Part shown: piece after piece, positions 1 to 9,673 of the stretch
Numbering within the stretch: position 1 is the stretch's first letter
Layout of the letters: the number at the start of each line of letters is the position of its first letter
NCBI RefSeq assembly: GCF_040712315.1
Contig: NC_134017.1
Span: forward strand, 12,616,001-12,680,000
From: Castanea sativa
Lineage: Eukaryota; Streptophyta; Magnoliopsida; Fagales; Fagaceae
DNA length: 64,000 nt
Reading direction: 5' to 3'
The notes under the pieces: model-generated
What the model saw: only the letters and a program-made list of their open reading frames with translations
Database searches by the model: none
What the model was told of the DNA's origin: nothing
Translations under genes and position numbers: made by a program

Positions 1-69
1 ATCCGTCTTCATTCTCTCCGTCCCTTCAAGTTTTATAAGAATACCCGTCTCCTATTTTTATCCACTTCA
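1..69 (-). mobile_element. 3' LTR of the gypsy element, cut by window edge
   Basis: These bases repeat the outer end of the right-hand LTR. Read on the minus strand, the LTR starts with TG at position 69, directly after the polypurine tract. The rest of the LTR and its target-site duplication lie outside the window. Confidence 0.9.
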
Positions 70-73
70 GTTG

Positions 74-81
74 CCCCCTTC
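74..81 (-). other. Polypurine tract (plus-strand primer site of the retrotransposon)
   Basis: On the minus strand the bases just before the 3' LTR read GAAGGGGG, then four bases, then the LTR's TG. This is the expected place and composition for the primer of second-strand synthesis. Confidence 0.75.
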
Positions 82-174
82 AGTCCTTGGATCCGTCTTT
101 GAAACCCGACGGATTCATGGAATGACTAAAGCAATGTATTGAGAGGGGACGGTCATAGTATACCATAACGGGTG

Positions 175-279
175 ACACGTGGCCTGCATTTCTGACGAAG
201 AACACGTGGTCCTTGTGGATTGGCTATTTCCCCGAATCGAGGCGTCGCTTCGTATCCTGCGCTCTTTGTTCTATAAAAG
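175..279 (+). promoter_or_regulatory. Plus-strand promoter of the antisense gene: two G-boxes, inverted CCAAT, TATA
   Basis: Two copies of ACACGTGG (G-box/ABRE core) lie at 175-182 and 202-209. An inverted CCAAT box (ATTGG) lies at about 219-223 and a strong TATAAAAG at 272-279. Transcription would start near 300-310, about 220 bases before the antisense ORF. The whole set lies inside the retrotransposon's internal region, just past the 3' LTR, and points opposite to gag-pol. G-boxes of this type often bind bZIP/ABF factors; regulation by abscisic acid or stress is inference. Confidence 0.6.
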
Positions 280-412
280 GCCAGACATTTCTCCCTTCAT
301 TTTCTCTTCTTATCAAAAATTTGTGAGCAAAGCGCAACCGTCACAGCCATCGTGCCTTCCTGTCGTTCAGCAGATCCGTCCGTCGTTCCTCGTCTGAAAC
401 CATCTCGATCCG

Positions 413-481
413 GTAAGTATTCCAAACCTTCCTCCGTCTTTCTTTTAATTTCATTGTTTCAAATATATGCGCTTTCTTTAG
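413..481 (+). other. Probable 5'-leader intron of the antisense gene
   Basis: A strong donor (CGGTAAGT) at 413 follows the likely transcribed leader. The best acceptor, a pyrimidine-rich stretch ending TTTAG, is at 480-481; weaker AGs lie at 497-498 and 518-519. The next ATG in good frame is 523. Positions 282-522 otherwise hold only leader sequence. Confidence 0.5.
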
Positions 482-522
482 ATCCGTCGGTGTCTTAGGT
501 TATACCGTCATAAATGTAGGTA

Positions 523-2657
523 ATGTCTAGTGTGTCAAGTAACCAGTCGTTTGTCCGCGAGGGGGCGGGCTACGATGAAAAGTTTCTGTCAGGTCCAAGA
601 GATCCCAACACTTCAAGCGAAGAGAGGGATTCGTCCAGTACCTCTTCTTCCCTTGATGGTGGTCTGGAGACGGAGAGTTTTGAGTCGTCCAATAGCTTGG
701 ACGGTGTGGATCCCCCCGTCCAATCAATAATCGGCCCAGATGGCCTAAGAAAGTTCGTTATGCTACCTCTTTGGACGGTGAATGATTTTAGGTCATCCAT
801 GACTGAATCTCAACTCAACACACTTAGGACAAAATACCAAATACCAGACAACATCCGTCTACGTCTTCCCGAAAAATCCGAGAAAGGCTACTATAAGGGG
901 GTAGACGGTGTTGGAATCTACGAGCAAGCTTTAAAGGCGGGGCTCAGATTTCCATTAAGTTCTCTTCACCGTCAACTTCTTCAATACCTTGGCTTGTTCG
1001 TCACCCAAATCTCCCCAAACGCCTGGAAGGTGTTCATTGGGGTTGAAGTTTTGTACGGGGCAATGTCTGACGGTGCCCGAAGGTTGACGGTGGAGGAATT
1101 TTTCCATTGCTATCGTCCAACAGAGATAGTCAAGTCTAAGGGGATGTATAGTTTTACGGCTAGAAGCCCATTATTGAGGCTCGTTAGTGATACTCCAGAC
1201 TCGAACAAAGACTGGAAGAGTCGTTATTTCTTTTTGGAAGGGGACGAATGGATGTGTCGTCCAGGAGATATAACTAACATGCCCGTCGACACAACATGGG
1301 GCATAATGCCTCCGTCGGGTATGTATCCCATTTGTTTTCGTCCAGTCATTCTACAAGGTTGGTTTATTTTTAAGGTCTAACCGTCTTTTGCTGCAGCTCG
1401 GGACCGTCCACAAGTTGACTTGGAGCAGTGGAATTTTCTGGAGAAAATTTTTAACAAAACAAAACTGCAAGAGAGGACTTGGGCTCAACTTGTCACACTC
1501 GATACTCTACACTGGTATTGTGACGGACCCGAACCTTCATCCGCTGCCCGTCTGTACGATAACAGAATTCGAAAACGTAAGTTCATCTAAACTATACCCG
1601 TCTTTTATCTTACCTTTCATTTCTCATCCGTCTTTGATTTGCAGAGATGGACGCCGCCAAGAGGAGAGCCTTCATTAAACAACAGGCAGCGAAGAAGAAG
1701 CAGGAGGGGGGTCAAACAAAGGGGACGGTCCCCCCTGCACCGTCAAAATGAACTCAACATGAAAAAACGGACCGTCCTCAAAAGAAGCAAAAGACAACCA
1801 ATGAACCCGTCGTGGCCTTGGAGGCAGAGAAGACGACCGTCAAGCATGGAAAGGGGAAAGGCTTGATGAAGGGTCCCTTCGAGGAGAAACCACCCGTTCT
1901 CTTCCTAGAGGATTCAAGCTATGCCCTCGAGAAAATGTCGTCTATGCTGACAGCTGACGACTACGCAGACCTCGGCAACCATTCAACGAAGGCGATGGGT
2001 GAGACGGGCCTTTTCACCCTTGCACAGGTAAATTTGAATCCGTCTGGTATTGTTACTAAGTTCCTTCACACCCGTCATTATCATGACATTGTATTTGACT
2101 TCCAGGCAATGGTGATGATGAAAGGGCTCTTTGGCCGTTGTCTCAATCATGAGACATCCATGGACAGTCTGAGAAAGAAGAGCCAGACGATGGAGGATGA
2201 GCTACACGAGCTGAAGACCTACAAGATCAATATGGACAGAAAGCTCAAATGCTCGGAGCAGGTTAGAGAGGAGGTGGAAAAGGAGAATGGGCATCTTCGC
2301 GAGATTTTGAATGACAAGGAGAAGCAGTTGACGGAGACAATGTCCAAACTCAACAACGCAAAGGAGATAGCCATTCAAGAATATCGCGATTCTGAACTCC
2401 TTCTGACAGAGCTTGGGAGCTCTTTCGCTGACGGGTTCGATGACGCCATCCGTCAGGTGAAGTCATCATACCCTGAGCTAGATGTATCCCATATATCCAT
2501 CGACGCTCAAGGGCAAACACTTGCACAATCCGTCCGCTCAGAAAGTACAGACGAAGTGTTTGCCGTCACTGCTCCAGCTGACGAAGGTGAAGCTCCTCCT
2601 CCTCGTCAGCCAGACGACGGTCCATTGGTCGGGAACTCTTCCCCAAAAAATGAATAG
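523..2657 (+). pseudogene. Antisense ORF (aORF) of the retrotransposon, putative gypsy-type transposon domain (PF04195-like), four coding exons
   Basis: Coding exons are 523-1357, 1397-1576, 1645-2027 and 2106-2657; GT/AG borders and reading phase agree at every join. The N-terminal third is acidic and serine-rich. The first and second exons then give the conserved globular part (for example PDNIRLRLPEK, GLRFPLSSLHRQLLQYLG, DLEQWNFLEKIF), which I recognise from the putative gypsy-type transposon family common in plants. The last exon encodes a coiled coil of about 90 residues and an acidic tail. One in-frame TGA at 1749-1751 interrupts exon 3, so this copy looks inactive unless read through. 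Its role in the element's life cycle is unknown. It sits between pol and the 3' LTR, opposite to pol, as in other Tat-lineage elements. Confidence 0.8.
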
Positions 2658-2896
2658 GACGAAGGCGAAGCTCTCTTTTTTTTTTTGTAAAAAATTCTTA
2701 CTGTTGTAAGAGAACTTTATTGAACCGTCGTTTGTAATTGCTAAATTTAGCTTATCAAATCTTTTATTGCCTGTTGCTTGCCTACTATCCGTCATATATA
2801 GTATGCTTGTTTATCTTATTCAGATAACCTGTCTTCAAAGAAAACTTTAGGTGTCCGTCCTTTGTTCGGTCTGTACTTTCAAATGTATTTTTAAGA

Positions 2897-3320
2897 CCCG
2901 TCCACTCAGTGAACTAGATTTCTCATCTCTTTGGATGATCCGTCCACTCTGTGGACTTGTAGATTTTTCACCCTTTGGGTGATCCGTCCACTTTGTGGAC
3001 TTATAGATTTTTCACCCTTTGGGTGATCCGTCCACTTTGTGGACCTGTAGATTTTTCACCCTTTGGGTGATCCGTCCACTTTGTGGATCTGTAGATTTTT
3101 CACCCTTTGGGTGATCCTTCCACTTTGTGGACCTGTAGATTTTTCACCTTTTGGGTGATCCGTCCACTTTGTGGACTTGTAGATTTTTCACCCTTTGGGT
3201 GATCCGTCCACTTTGTGGATTCGTAGATTTTTCACCCTTTGGGTGATCCGTCCACTTTGTGGACTTCATTGACTCTTTTCATTTTGATTGATCCGTCCAC
3301 TCTATGGACTTGTAGATTTT
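2897..3320 (+). repeat. 44-bp tandem repeat, about ten units, each with two hairpins
   Basis: Units start near 2897, 2941, 2985, 3029, 3073, 3117, 3161, 3205, 3249 and 3293, a constant 44-bp step. The inner six are nearly identical and the end units are diverged. Each unit contains GTCCACTTTGTGGAC and TCACCCTTTGGGTGA, both perfect 6-bp stems with a TTT loop. The array lies after the antisense ORF, in the hypervariable region next to the 3' LTR where Tat-lineage elements are known to carry tandem repeats. There are no unique spacers. Confidence 0.95.
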
Positions 3321-3467
3321 CATCAGCATGCATTTCATATTTTCTAAATTAAAACTCCTCTCATAAGTTCAATAAACCAAATTGTTAATGGAAAAGAAAA
3401 CTTGAAATAAAAGCTATGACAGTCTAAAACTATACTGAAAAATAATACAGTAGGTATTGTGATTGCT
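3321..3467. other. Non-coding spacer between repeat array and integrase end
   Basis: AT-rich sequence with no ORF. It separates the pol stop codon (3468-3470 on the minus strand) from the 44-bp repeats. Confidence 0.6.
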
Positions 3468-6400
3468 GCACTATTGGTAGTACTTCTTCAGGTGCTCCAT
3501 GTTCCAGGGATGACCCAATTTCTTTCCGTCTAATGTCTCCAAGTAGTACGTTCCTTTCCTGCGCCATGAGATGATTCTGTACGGGCCTTCCCAGTTAGGA
3601 CCCAGCTTTCCCAGGGATGCATCCTTCGTAGCGCCAAGCACTTTTCGTAACACTAGATCTCCAACCTTGAAGTCCCGGTGCCGAACCTTAGAGTTGTAAT
3701 GTTTTGCCATCATGTCCTGGTACCGCGCCAATCTCTGGGCTGCTGTTGCCCTGACTTCGTCTACAAGATCAAGCTCTAGACGTAATGCTTCAACATTCTT
3801 GCTCTCGTCATAACTTTCCACGCGGTAGCTTGTCAATCCTATTTCTGCCGGTACTGCACCGAACGCCAACCGAAACGGTGTCTCTCCTGTTGGTGTTCTT
3901 GCCGTTGTTCTGTACGCCCATAGCACACTTGGTAATTCGTACGGCCATACGCCTTTTGCCCCTCGAGCCGGTCTTGATGATCTTTAGCAAAGACCGGTTC
4001 GTGACTTCAACTTGTCCGTTAGCCTTGTGGATGAGCGGGCGACGAGTAGTGATTCTTGATTCCCAACCGAACAAAAGTCTCGGAACGCATCGTTGTCGAA
4101 TTGCTTCCCATTATCTGAAACGAGCACTCTCGGGATTCCGTATCGGCGAGACAATACTTCTCCATACAAAAGCTCGCGAATGTTTTTCTCTGTGATAGTA
4201 GCAAGAGCTTCCGCTTCCACCCACTTGGTGAAGTAGTCGATGCCAACCACCAAGAACTTCGAGTTGTTTTGCCGCTATTGGAAATGGACCCATAATGTCT
4301 AACCCCGTTGTGCGAATGGCCATGGAGCCGTCATGGGTGTGAGTTCCTCTGTTGGTCGTCTTATAAGATTGCCAAACCGGCGACACTTATCGCGAGGCTC
4401 TAACGTACATGTGGGCATCCTTCGCATTGTCGGCCAATAATACCCCGCTCGGAGAAGCCTTGTGGACCGGAGAGACCTTGATCCGGAGTGGTTTCCACAA
4501 ACTCCTTCATGAACTTCCCTCATCACGTAGTCTCGCCGTCATGGCCAAGGCATCTCGGATATGGTCGGGAGAATCCTCTTTGTAGAGAACATCTTTTATC
4601 GGTACGAATCGGGCAACCGACCTTCAATTTCCTTGCGTCTTCCTTCTTGTACGGCAGGCTGCCGTCCTTGAGGTACGCCACAATTGGAACCGTCCAATCG
4701 ACTTCGGTTGCTTAATTCACACTCGAATGTTATCAAGCGGTGATGAATGTTGGATGAAGGACAATCTTTGCTGCGGGACGATCATAGGTTCGGCCGAAGC
4801 CTTTGCGAGTCGATCAGCATCTTGATTCTCTTCTCTCGGGATTTGGGTTATCGTGAATTGGAGGTCATTTATTCGACCCTTCACTTCTCCGAGGTACCTT
4901 CTCATTCGCTCACTCCTACAATCATAGCTCCCATTAACTTGGCTAGCTACGATTTGGGAGTCGAGTAGACCAGCGCCTTCACGGCCCCGGCCGCTATTGC
5001 AAGCTCTAAACACCATCGGGGCCTCATACTCTGCTTCATTATTCGTAGTGGGAAACTCCAGACGGATCATGCATTCAATTTTATCTCCTTCCGGGGTATG
5101 GAGTACTACTCCGACTCCTCCCGCGTGTTTATTGGAGGATCCGTCTATGTGAATTCTCCATGTGGGCGTCTCTTGCCCGCTCCTCGGGTGTAGTGAATTG
5201 CGATGAAGTACGCAATATTTGTCCCTTCACATTTGTTCGTGGCTGGTAGTGGATATCGTACTCACTCGGCTCGACGGCCCATAACGCCATCCGTCCGGCC
5301 GTTTCGGGGATTGTTCATTGCCCTCCGCAAGGGCTGATCCGTCGGGACTATTATGATATGTGCTTGAAAATAGGGTTTCGGCTTTCGTCTTTCGGTTACA
5401 AGAGTGAAGGCAAGTTTCTCCATCCGTGGGTATCTCTCTCTGTAGCCTCTTAGTGCCGGCTAACAAAGTACACGGGCTTTTGTATCTTCCCTTCTTCTCG
5501 ATGAGAGCGCACTTACCGCTGCGAGGGAGACGGCAAGGTACAGAACAATTCCTCCCCGGCACGGACGGACTAAGCAATGGCGGGGCGAGAAAAGATATGC
5601 TTTTAACTCCTCAAATGCCCTTTGGCATTCGTCCGACCACTCGAAAAGATCTTCTTAGTGTTCGAAGAAAGGTAGACACTTGTCCGTTGCTCTCGATACG
5701 AACACTGTTTAGGGGCTGCTATCTTCCCCGTCAAGCTTTGTACTTCCTTCACCGTCCTTGGAGGGGATAGCTCCATAATGGCTTTCACTTTCTCGGTTGA
5801 CCTCGATGCCCGGCGGGACACCATGAATCCTAGGAACTTTCCGGCCAGTCACTTTCCGAATACACATTTGCTTGGATTCAACTTCATTTTGTACATTCGA
5901 AGAGTGTCGAAGGTCTCATGGAGGTCCCTCGCATGATCCGACACCTTTACGCTCTTCACCAACATGTCATCTACGTAGACCCGGATGTTCGGCCAATGCG
6001 GGGTGCGCGAACATTTTGTTCATTAACCGTTGATATGTGGCTACTGCATTCTTTATCCCGAATGGCATTACCTTGTAACATAAAAGCACTAGGCTGGTCA
6101 CAAATGATGTTTTCTCTTGATCTGTCTCCTCCAACTTAATCTGGTTATACCCCGAGAAGGCGTCCATGAAGCTCAACAACTCATGTCTTGCGGTGGAGTC
6201 CACTAAGGCATCAATGCGTGGAAGCGGGTAACTGTCTTTAGGGCCGCTTTATTTAGATCCGTGAAGTCAACGCACATTCTCCACTTCCCATTTGACTTCT
6301 TAACCATTACCACATTTGCCAGCCAGTCTGGGTAGTACACCTCTCGTCTGAAGTTGGCCTCTCGTAGCTTCTGCACTTCCTCTGCTGTAGCTTGATCCCT

Positions 6401-6507
6401 TTCGGGGGCAAATACGCGTTTCTTTTGTCGGACTGGAGGGAACGAAGGTGACACGTTCAATTTATGGACTATGACCGTCGGATCTATTCCCGGCATGTCG
6501 TCATGGC
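3468..6507 (-). pseudogene. Ty3/gypsy pol: reverse transcriptase, RNase H, integrase; multiply frameshifted
   Basis: In minus-strand order: RT motifs around 6203-6511 (LANVVMVKKSNGKWRMCVDF), RT body 5967-6203 (FSGYNQI, MPFGIKNA), catalytic YVDD at 5966-5977, the RT thumb/connection at 5603-5824, a degenerate first RNase H near 5227-5577, and a Tat-type RNase H at 4717-5070 (NEAEYEA, DSQIVASQVNG, IPREENQDAD). Then come the integrase zinc finger at 4299-4526, the integrase core with VSDNG at about 4110-4130 and NGQVEVTNR near 4000, and an intact integrase C-terminus at 3471-3926 ending in a TAG. The reading frame breaks at least eight times. Two breaks I could place, near 6507 and 6240, look like single-base losses. 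The catalytic motifs survive at the DNA level, so the decay is fairly recent, or some breaks are sequencing errors. Confidence 0.9.
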
Positions 6508-7404
6508 TCATGCGAACACGTCTTGGTTTTCCTTGAGGAACAATAGGAGGGCATGTCGAACCGTTTGGTCAACTGAGGTTCCTATCCTGGTGGTTCGATC
6601 GGTCCTCGAATCGTCTAGTTGTACTTCTTCCAATGTCTCCACGGGTTCTGCCACTGTTCTCTGCTCTTCGATATTCAATGTCTGTACATGGTCATCCATC
6701 TCCATCATGGCCACGTAACATTCCCGTGCAGTCACCTGATTTCCGCGCAGTTCTCCAACTCCATGTTCAGTGGGGAATTTGATCATCAGATGGTAGGTTG
6801 AAGTGATGGCCTTCCATGCATTAAGAGTGGGGCGTCCGAGTATGGCGTTATATGCTGAGGAGCAATCAACCACTAAAAAGGTGATGTTTTTAGTTATCTG
6901 TTGCGGGTAGTCTCCTACCGTCACTGTCAATGTGACGGATCCTAAAGGATGGACCCGGGTTCCCCCAAAGCCAACGAGGGGCGTGCATGCCGGGATCAGG
7001 CGCTCCTTTGCAATCCCCATCTGCTAGAACGTAGGATAGTAAAGGATGTCTGCTGAGCTCCCGTTGTCCACTAGAACTCGGTGGACATTGAAGTCTCCTA
7101 CTTGTATACTAACCACAAGCGCATTGTCATGTGGGTGGTGAAGGCGCCGGGCCTCTTCTTCAAAAAACTCGATACTGGAGTCGTTCCGTCGTATTCTTTC
7201 TAGTGAAGGGCCCGTCGACTAGACACTTTGTACTGTCCGTAAATAGGTCTTTCTGGCCTTTTTGAACGATCCTGCTGAAGCGCTCCCCCCCATTATCATC
7301 CGTATGTCTGCTACCGGTGGTCTGGGACGCTCGTTTTCCCGTCTAGGATTCTGCTCCTGAGGCTGATCAGTTCTTTCCTTCCTCACGAACCTTTGCAACC
7401 TCCC
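6508..7404 (-). pseudogene. Gag-protease junction and retropepsin-like protease, two in-frame TAG stops
   Basis: The frame continues directly from gag. It carries the protease active-site segment VDNGSSADIL (about 7050-7075, with a DNG in place of the usual DTG/DSG) and the later ILGRPTLNAW motif. TAG stops at 7219-7221 and 7024-7026 interrupt it. The open part after the last stop runs from 7020 to 6508, where a one-base loss shifts the frame into reverse transcriptase. The protease matures the polyprotein inside virus-like particles. Confidence 0.85.
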
Positions 7405-8676
7405 CTACCTTATAAGGGCTTCGATCTGTTGTTTCAAGTCATAACAGTCCGTCGTATCATGGCCGTGGTCACGATGAAAACGGCAATATCTATCTCTTGG
7501 CCTCTTGTTCGGATCTCCCTTCAACTTACCCGGGAATGTCAAGCTTCCTTCATCTTTGATTTGCATAAGCACCAGGTCAATTGGGGCTATGAGGGGGGTG
7601 AAACTTGTAAACCTCCCTGAAGGTGGTTTGGGTCTCCGGTCTTCTCGTCGATCTCTGGTTCTAGCCACTTTTCGTCCGTTATCTGGTTTCATATCTTCCT
7701 GTCTTTCCCTTTTCTTTGGTTTATAGTCGTCTCTGGCCAGCAAGGCATCCTCCGCGTTCATATACTTCGTCGCCCTGTAATAGACATCGGACATAGTCTT
7801 TGGGTCATTCTTACATAGGGAAAATAAGAACTTATCCTCTTGTAACCCGTTTGTGAATGCTGCCATAAGTGTCTTGTCATCTGCCTCGTCTATCGAGAGG
7901 GATTCCTTGTTAAAGCGGGCTATATAAGACCTTAATGTCTCGCCTTCTCGTTGCTTAATTCCCAGTATACATGCAATAGACCTCTTGTGTCGATGACTCC
8001 CAATGAAGTGTGATACGAACTGTGCGCCTAGTTCCTTAAAAGTGCCGATGGAATTAGGCGTCAACCTGCTGTACCAATCCCTCGCAGGCCCCTTCAAGGT
8101 GGTGAGAAAAGCCCTGCACATAATTTCATCTGGTACACCCTGAAGATGCATTAGGGTTCTGAAAGACTCCAAGTGATCCAGCGGGTCCTTGGATCCGTTG
8201 TAGTTTTCCATATGGGGCATGCGAAATTTTGGAGGAAGGGGACATGAATTCACCAACGCCGTGAATGGTGAATCCGTCTTATGGACGAGGTCGTCCAAGT
8301 TGCTGGATACCCGTCCTTTAAGGGCGCTCATCATCATATCCATGCGTTCCCTCATCTCCTGCAATTTGGCGGCTATGGGAGTCGGTACAGCGTCTAATGC
8401 CAATGGTTGATTGGTTTCTTGTCGCTCAGGTCTAGTTAGAGTGTTACTGCCCTCAGGTCTTTCCGCGTTCCTGCCTTCCGGACTAGCGCCCTCCTGGTCT
8501 TCCTGTGGTGCACTCGTGTGTGCGGTCCTTTGCCGCAACTGTTCTTCCAAATCATAGTTCTGCTTAGTGAGGCGCTCAACCACCGCCGCGAGCGTTTGGA
8601 CCTGCCTCTCAAGAGCGGTGGCGTGCGGTTCGTCGCCTTGATTGTTGTTCGTTGCCATCGATCGGGTGAGTGCCAT
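7405..8676 (-). CDS. gag: Gag polyprotein of the Ty3/gypsy element (423 codons, ended by a TAG)
   Basis: A 423-residue ORF starts at ATG 8676, about 87 bases inside the 5' LTR. It has an N-terminal coiled-coil-like stretch (residues about 20-50) and a conserved retrotransposon gag domain in the middle (for example MCRAFLTTLKGPARDWYSRL and LRSYIARFNKE). A basic linker and a single zinc-knuckle-like CRFHRDHGHDTTDCYDL (C-x2-H-like spacing, ending in H and C) sit near the C-terminus. Gag builds the particle and packages the RNA. The ORF ends at a TAG (7405-7407), after which the same frame stays open and continues into protease, so this TAG is probably a mutated glutamine codon rather than the ancestral end. 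Confidence 0.88.
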   Translation of the reverse strand: MALTRSMATNNNQGDEPHATALERQVQTLAAVVERLTKQNYDLEEQLRQRTAHTSAPQEDQEGASPEGRNAERPEGSNTLTRPERQETNQPLALDAVPTPIAAKLQEMRERMDMMMSALKGRVSSNLDDLVHKTDSPFTALVNSCPLPPKFRMPHMENYNGSKDPLDHLESFRTLMHLQGVPDEIMCRAFLTTLKGPARDWYSRLTPNSIGTFKELGAQFVSHFIGSHRHKRSIACILGIKQREGETLRSYIARFNKESLSIDEADDKTLMAAFTNGLQEDKFLFSLCKNDPKTMSDVYYRATKYMNAEDALLARDDYKPKKRERQEDMKPDNGRKVARTRDRREDRRPKPPSGRFTSFTPLIAPIDLVLMQIKDEGSLTFPGKLKGDPNKRPRDRYCRFHRDHGHDTTDCYDLKQQIEALIR

Positions 8677-8745
8677 GCAACTCTTTGTCTCAGGAATAGA
8701 GCGAGGCTAAAATAATCAGAAGATTTTCTTCTTCTGTTCTTGCTT

Positions 8746-8762
8746 CCCACAGACGGCGCCAA
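8746..8762 (-). other. Primer binding site of the retrotransposon
   Basis: Immediately after the 5' LTR the minus strand reads G then TTGGCGCCGTCTGTGGG, the position and TGG start expected for a tRNA 3'-end complement. I did not determine which tRNA is used. Confidence 0.7.
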
Positions 8763-8763
8763 C

Positions 8764-9280
8764 TGATAATGCCGAAAATATCACCAGTGAGTTCCAAGCG
8801 CTCCTCAAACGAAAGCAACACCTGCAAAAAGAAGATAAACGACCTAAAAGAGAGCACCGGTGTGGTGCCGGCCAAAAACCCTCCGAAGGTCAAGTTAGAA
8901 TCTTGTTTTTTTAACCCTAGAGTGCCAGAGTTAAGAATAGTGTGCGTACCTTCATATCTAGGGTTTCTGGGGTATTTATATTGAGTGGAATTGCCTTTCT
9001 TTTAGGATACAACTCCCCTCTCAAGTTCCTTTCCATATAGGAGTCTTCCCAAACGTGTGTCGCAAGAAGTCCAAGTATGCACGTTTGCGTGGGGATAAAG
9101 CAAAAGCCCATTCGAGACATATCAAATAACATGCAACTCGGAATCTGCAATTCATACATGACGGATACTCAACAAAATCTAACCGTCATAGTCGTGTCAC
9201 CTACGGTGTCGATCCGTCTTCATTCTCTCCGTCCCTTCAAGTTTTATGAGAATACCTGTCTCCTATTTTTATCCCCTTCA
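8764..9280 (-). mobile_element. 5' LTR (517 bp) with TATA box
   Basis: The LTR begins TG and ends CA on both strands, adjoins the primer binding site, and its outer end matches 1-69. A minus-strand TATAAATA lies at 8973-8980 and would drive gag-pol transcription from about 8945. The base just outside is C at 9281; the other flank is not in the window, so no target duplication can be checked. Confidence 0.88.
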
Positions 9281-9294
9281 CATGTTATGATCTG

Positions 9295-9297
<3 letters not shown>

Positions 9298-9357
<60 letters not shown>
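9298..9357. repeat. (TA)n microsatellite
   Basis: Sixty bases of uninterrupted TA repeat directly beside the retrotransposon's right end. Confidence 0.98.
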
Positions 9358-9360
<3 letters not shown>

Positions 9361-9489
9361 TAAGAATGTAACTATTATTTGAATGATTATTGAGAATAAT
9401 AAAAATTAAAACCTAAAACATTTTTTCCCTAATATAATGGAGAAGGAGGCAATTGATTGTCATTTAAAGTAATCAAAATAATAGAAAAC

Positions 9490-9663
9490 AGTGAGTTCTA
9501 GCTAACTTAACTGGTAAAATCTCTGATGGTTAAATAAGAGATTTGGGGTTCAATCCTCGCCTACACCAAAAACCGATTGGTGTCTTGGTCTGATGGTAAA
9601 GAGCTATCATCAAGAGCAGATGTTATAAGTTGAAACTCTCTCTAAAATAAAATTTAAAAAAAA
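9490..9663 (+). mobile_element. tRNA-derived SINE, copy 1, two tRNA-like halves
   Basis: The first half carries an A-box-like TAGCTAACTTAACTGG and a B-box GGTTCAATCC. The second half has an A-box-like TGGTCTGATGG and a decayed B-box (AGTTGAAACTC). It ends in an A-rich tail. The flanks AATAGAAAAC (9480-9489) and AATTGAAAAC (9664-9673) look like a target-site duplication. A second copy at 41646-41805 shows the same arrangement, which defines the family. Pol III transcription from the internal boxes is known for SINEs; the activity of this copy is unknown. Confidence 0.82.
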
Positions 9664-9673
9664 AATTGAAAAC

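Larger units (their letters stand above)
1..9280 (-). mobile_element. Ty3/gypsy LTR retrotransposon, Tat-like lineage, nearly complete but decayed
   Basis: The element reads on the minus strand: 5' LTR 8764-9280, primer binding site next to it, gag, protease, reverse transcriptase, RNase H, integrase, then an antisense plus-strand gene, a tandem-repeat 3' untranslated region, a polypurine tract and the 3' LTR, of which only 1-69 lies in the window. Positions 1-69 match the outer end of the right LTR (about 9212-9280) with very few differences. The gag-protease-RT-RNaseH-integrase order is Ty3/gypsy. The RNase H that precedes integrase has the NEAEYEA and IPREEN motifs, and an extra antisense ORF lies beside the 3' LTR; both are features known from the Tat lineage. 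Pol is broken by frameshifts, so this copy is not autonomous. Confidence 0.93.

Noticed and set aside
2897..3320. CRISPR-like repeat array
   Set aside because: The 44-bp units are directly adjacent with no unique spacers, and they sit inside a plant retrotransposon.
9077..9382. Plus-strand ORF of 101 residues
   Set aside because: Much of it is the TA microsatellite read as Tyr-Ile repeats, and the rest overlaps the LTR end.
9490..9570. Functional tRNA gene
   Set aside because: A- and B-box-like words are present but the arms do not pair as a tRNA, and the segment is part of a SINE with an A tail.
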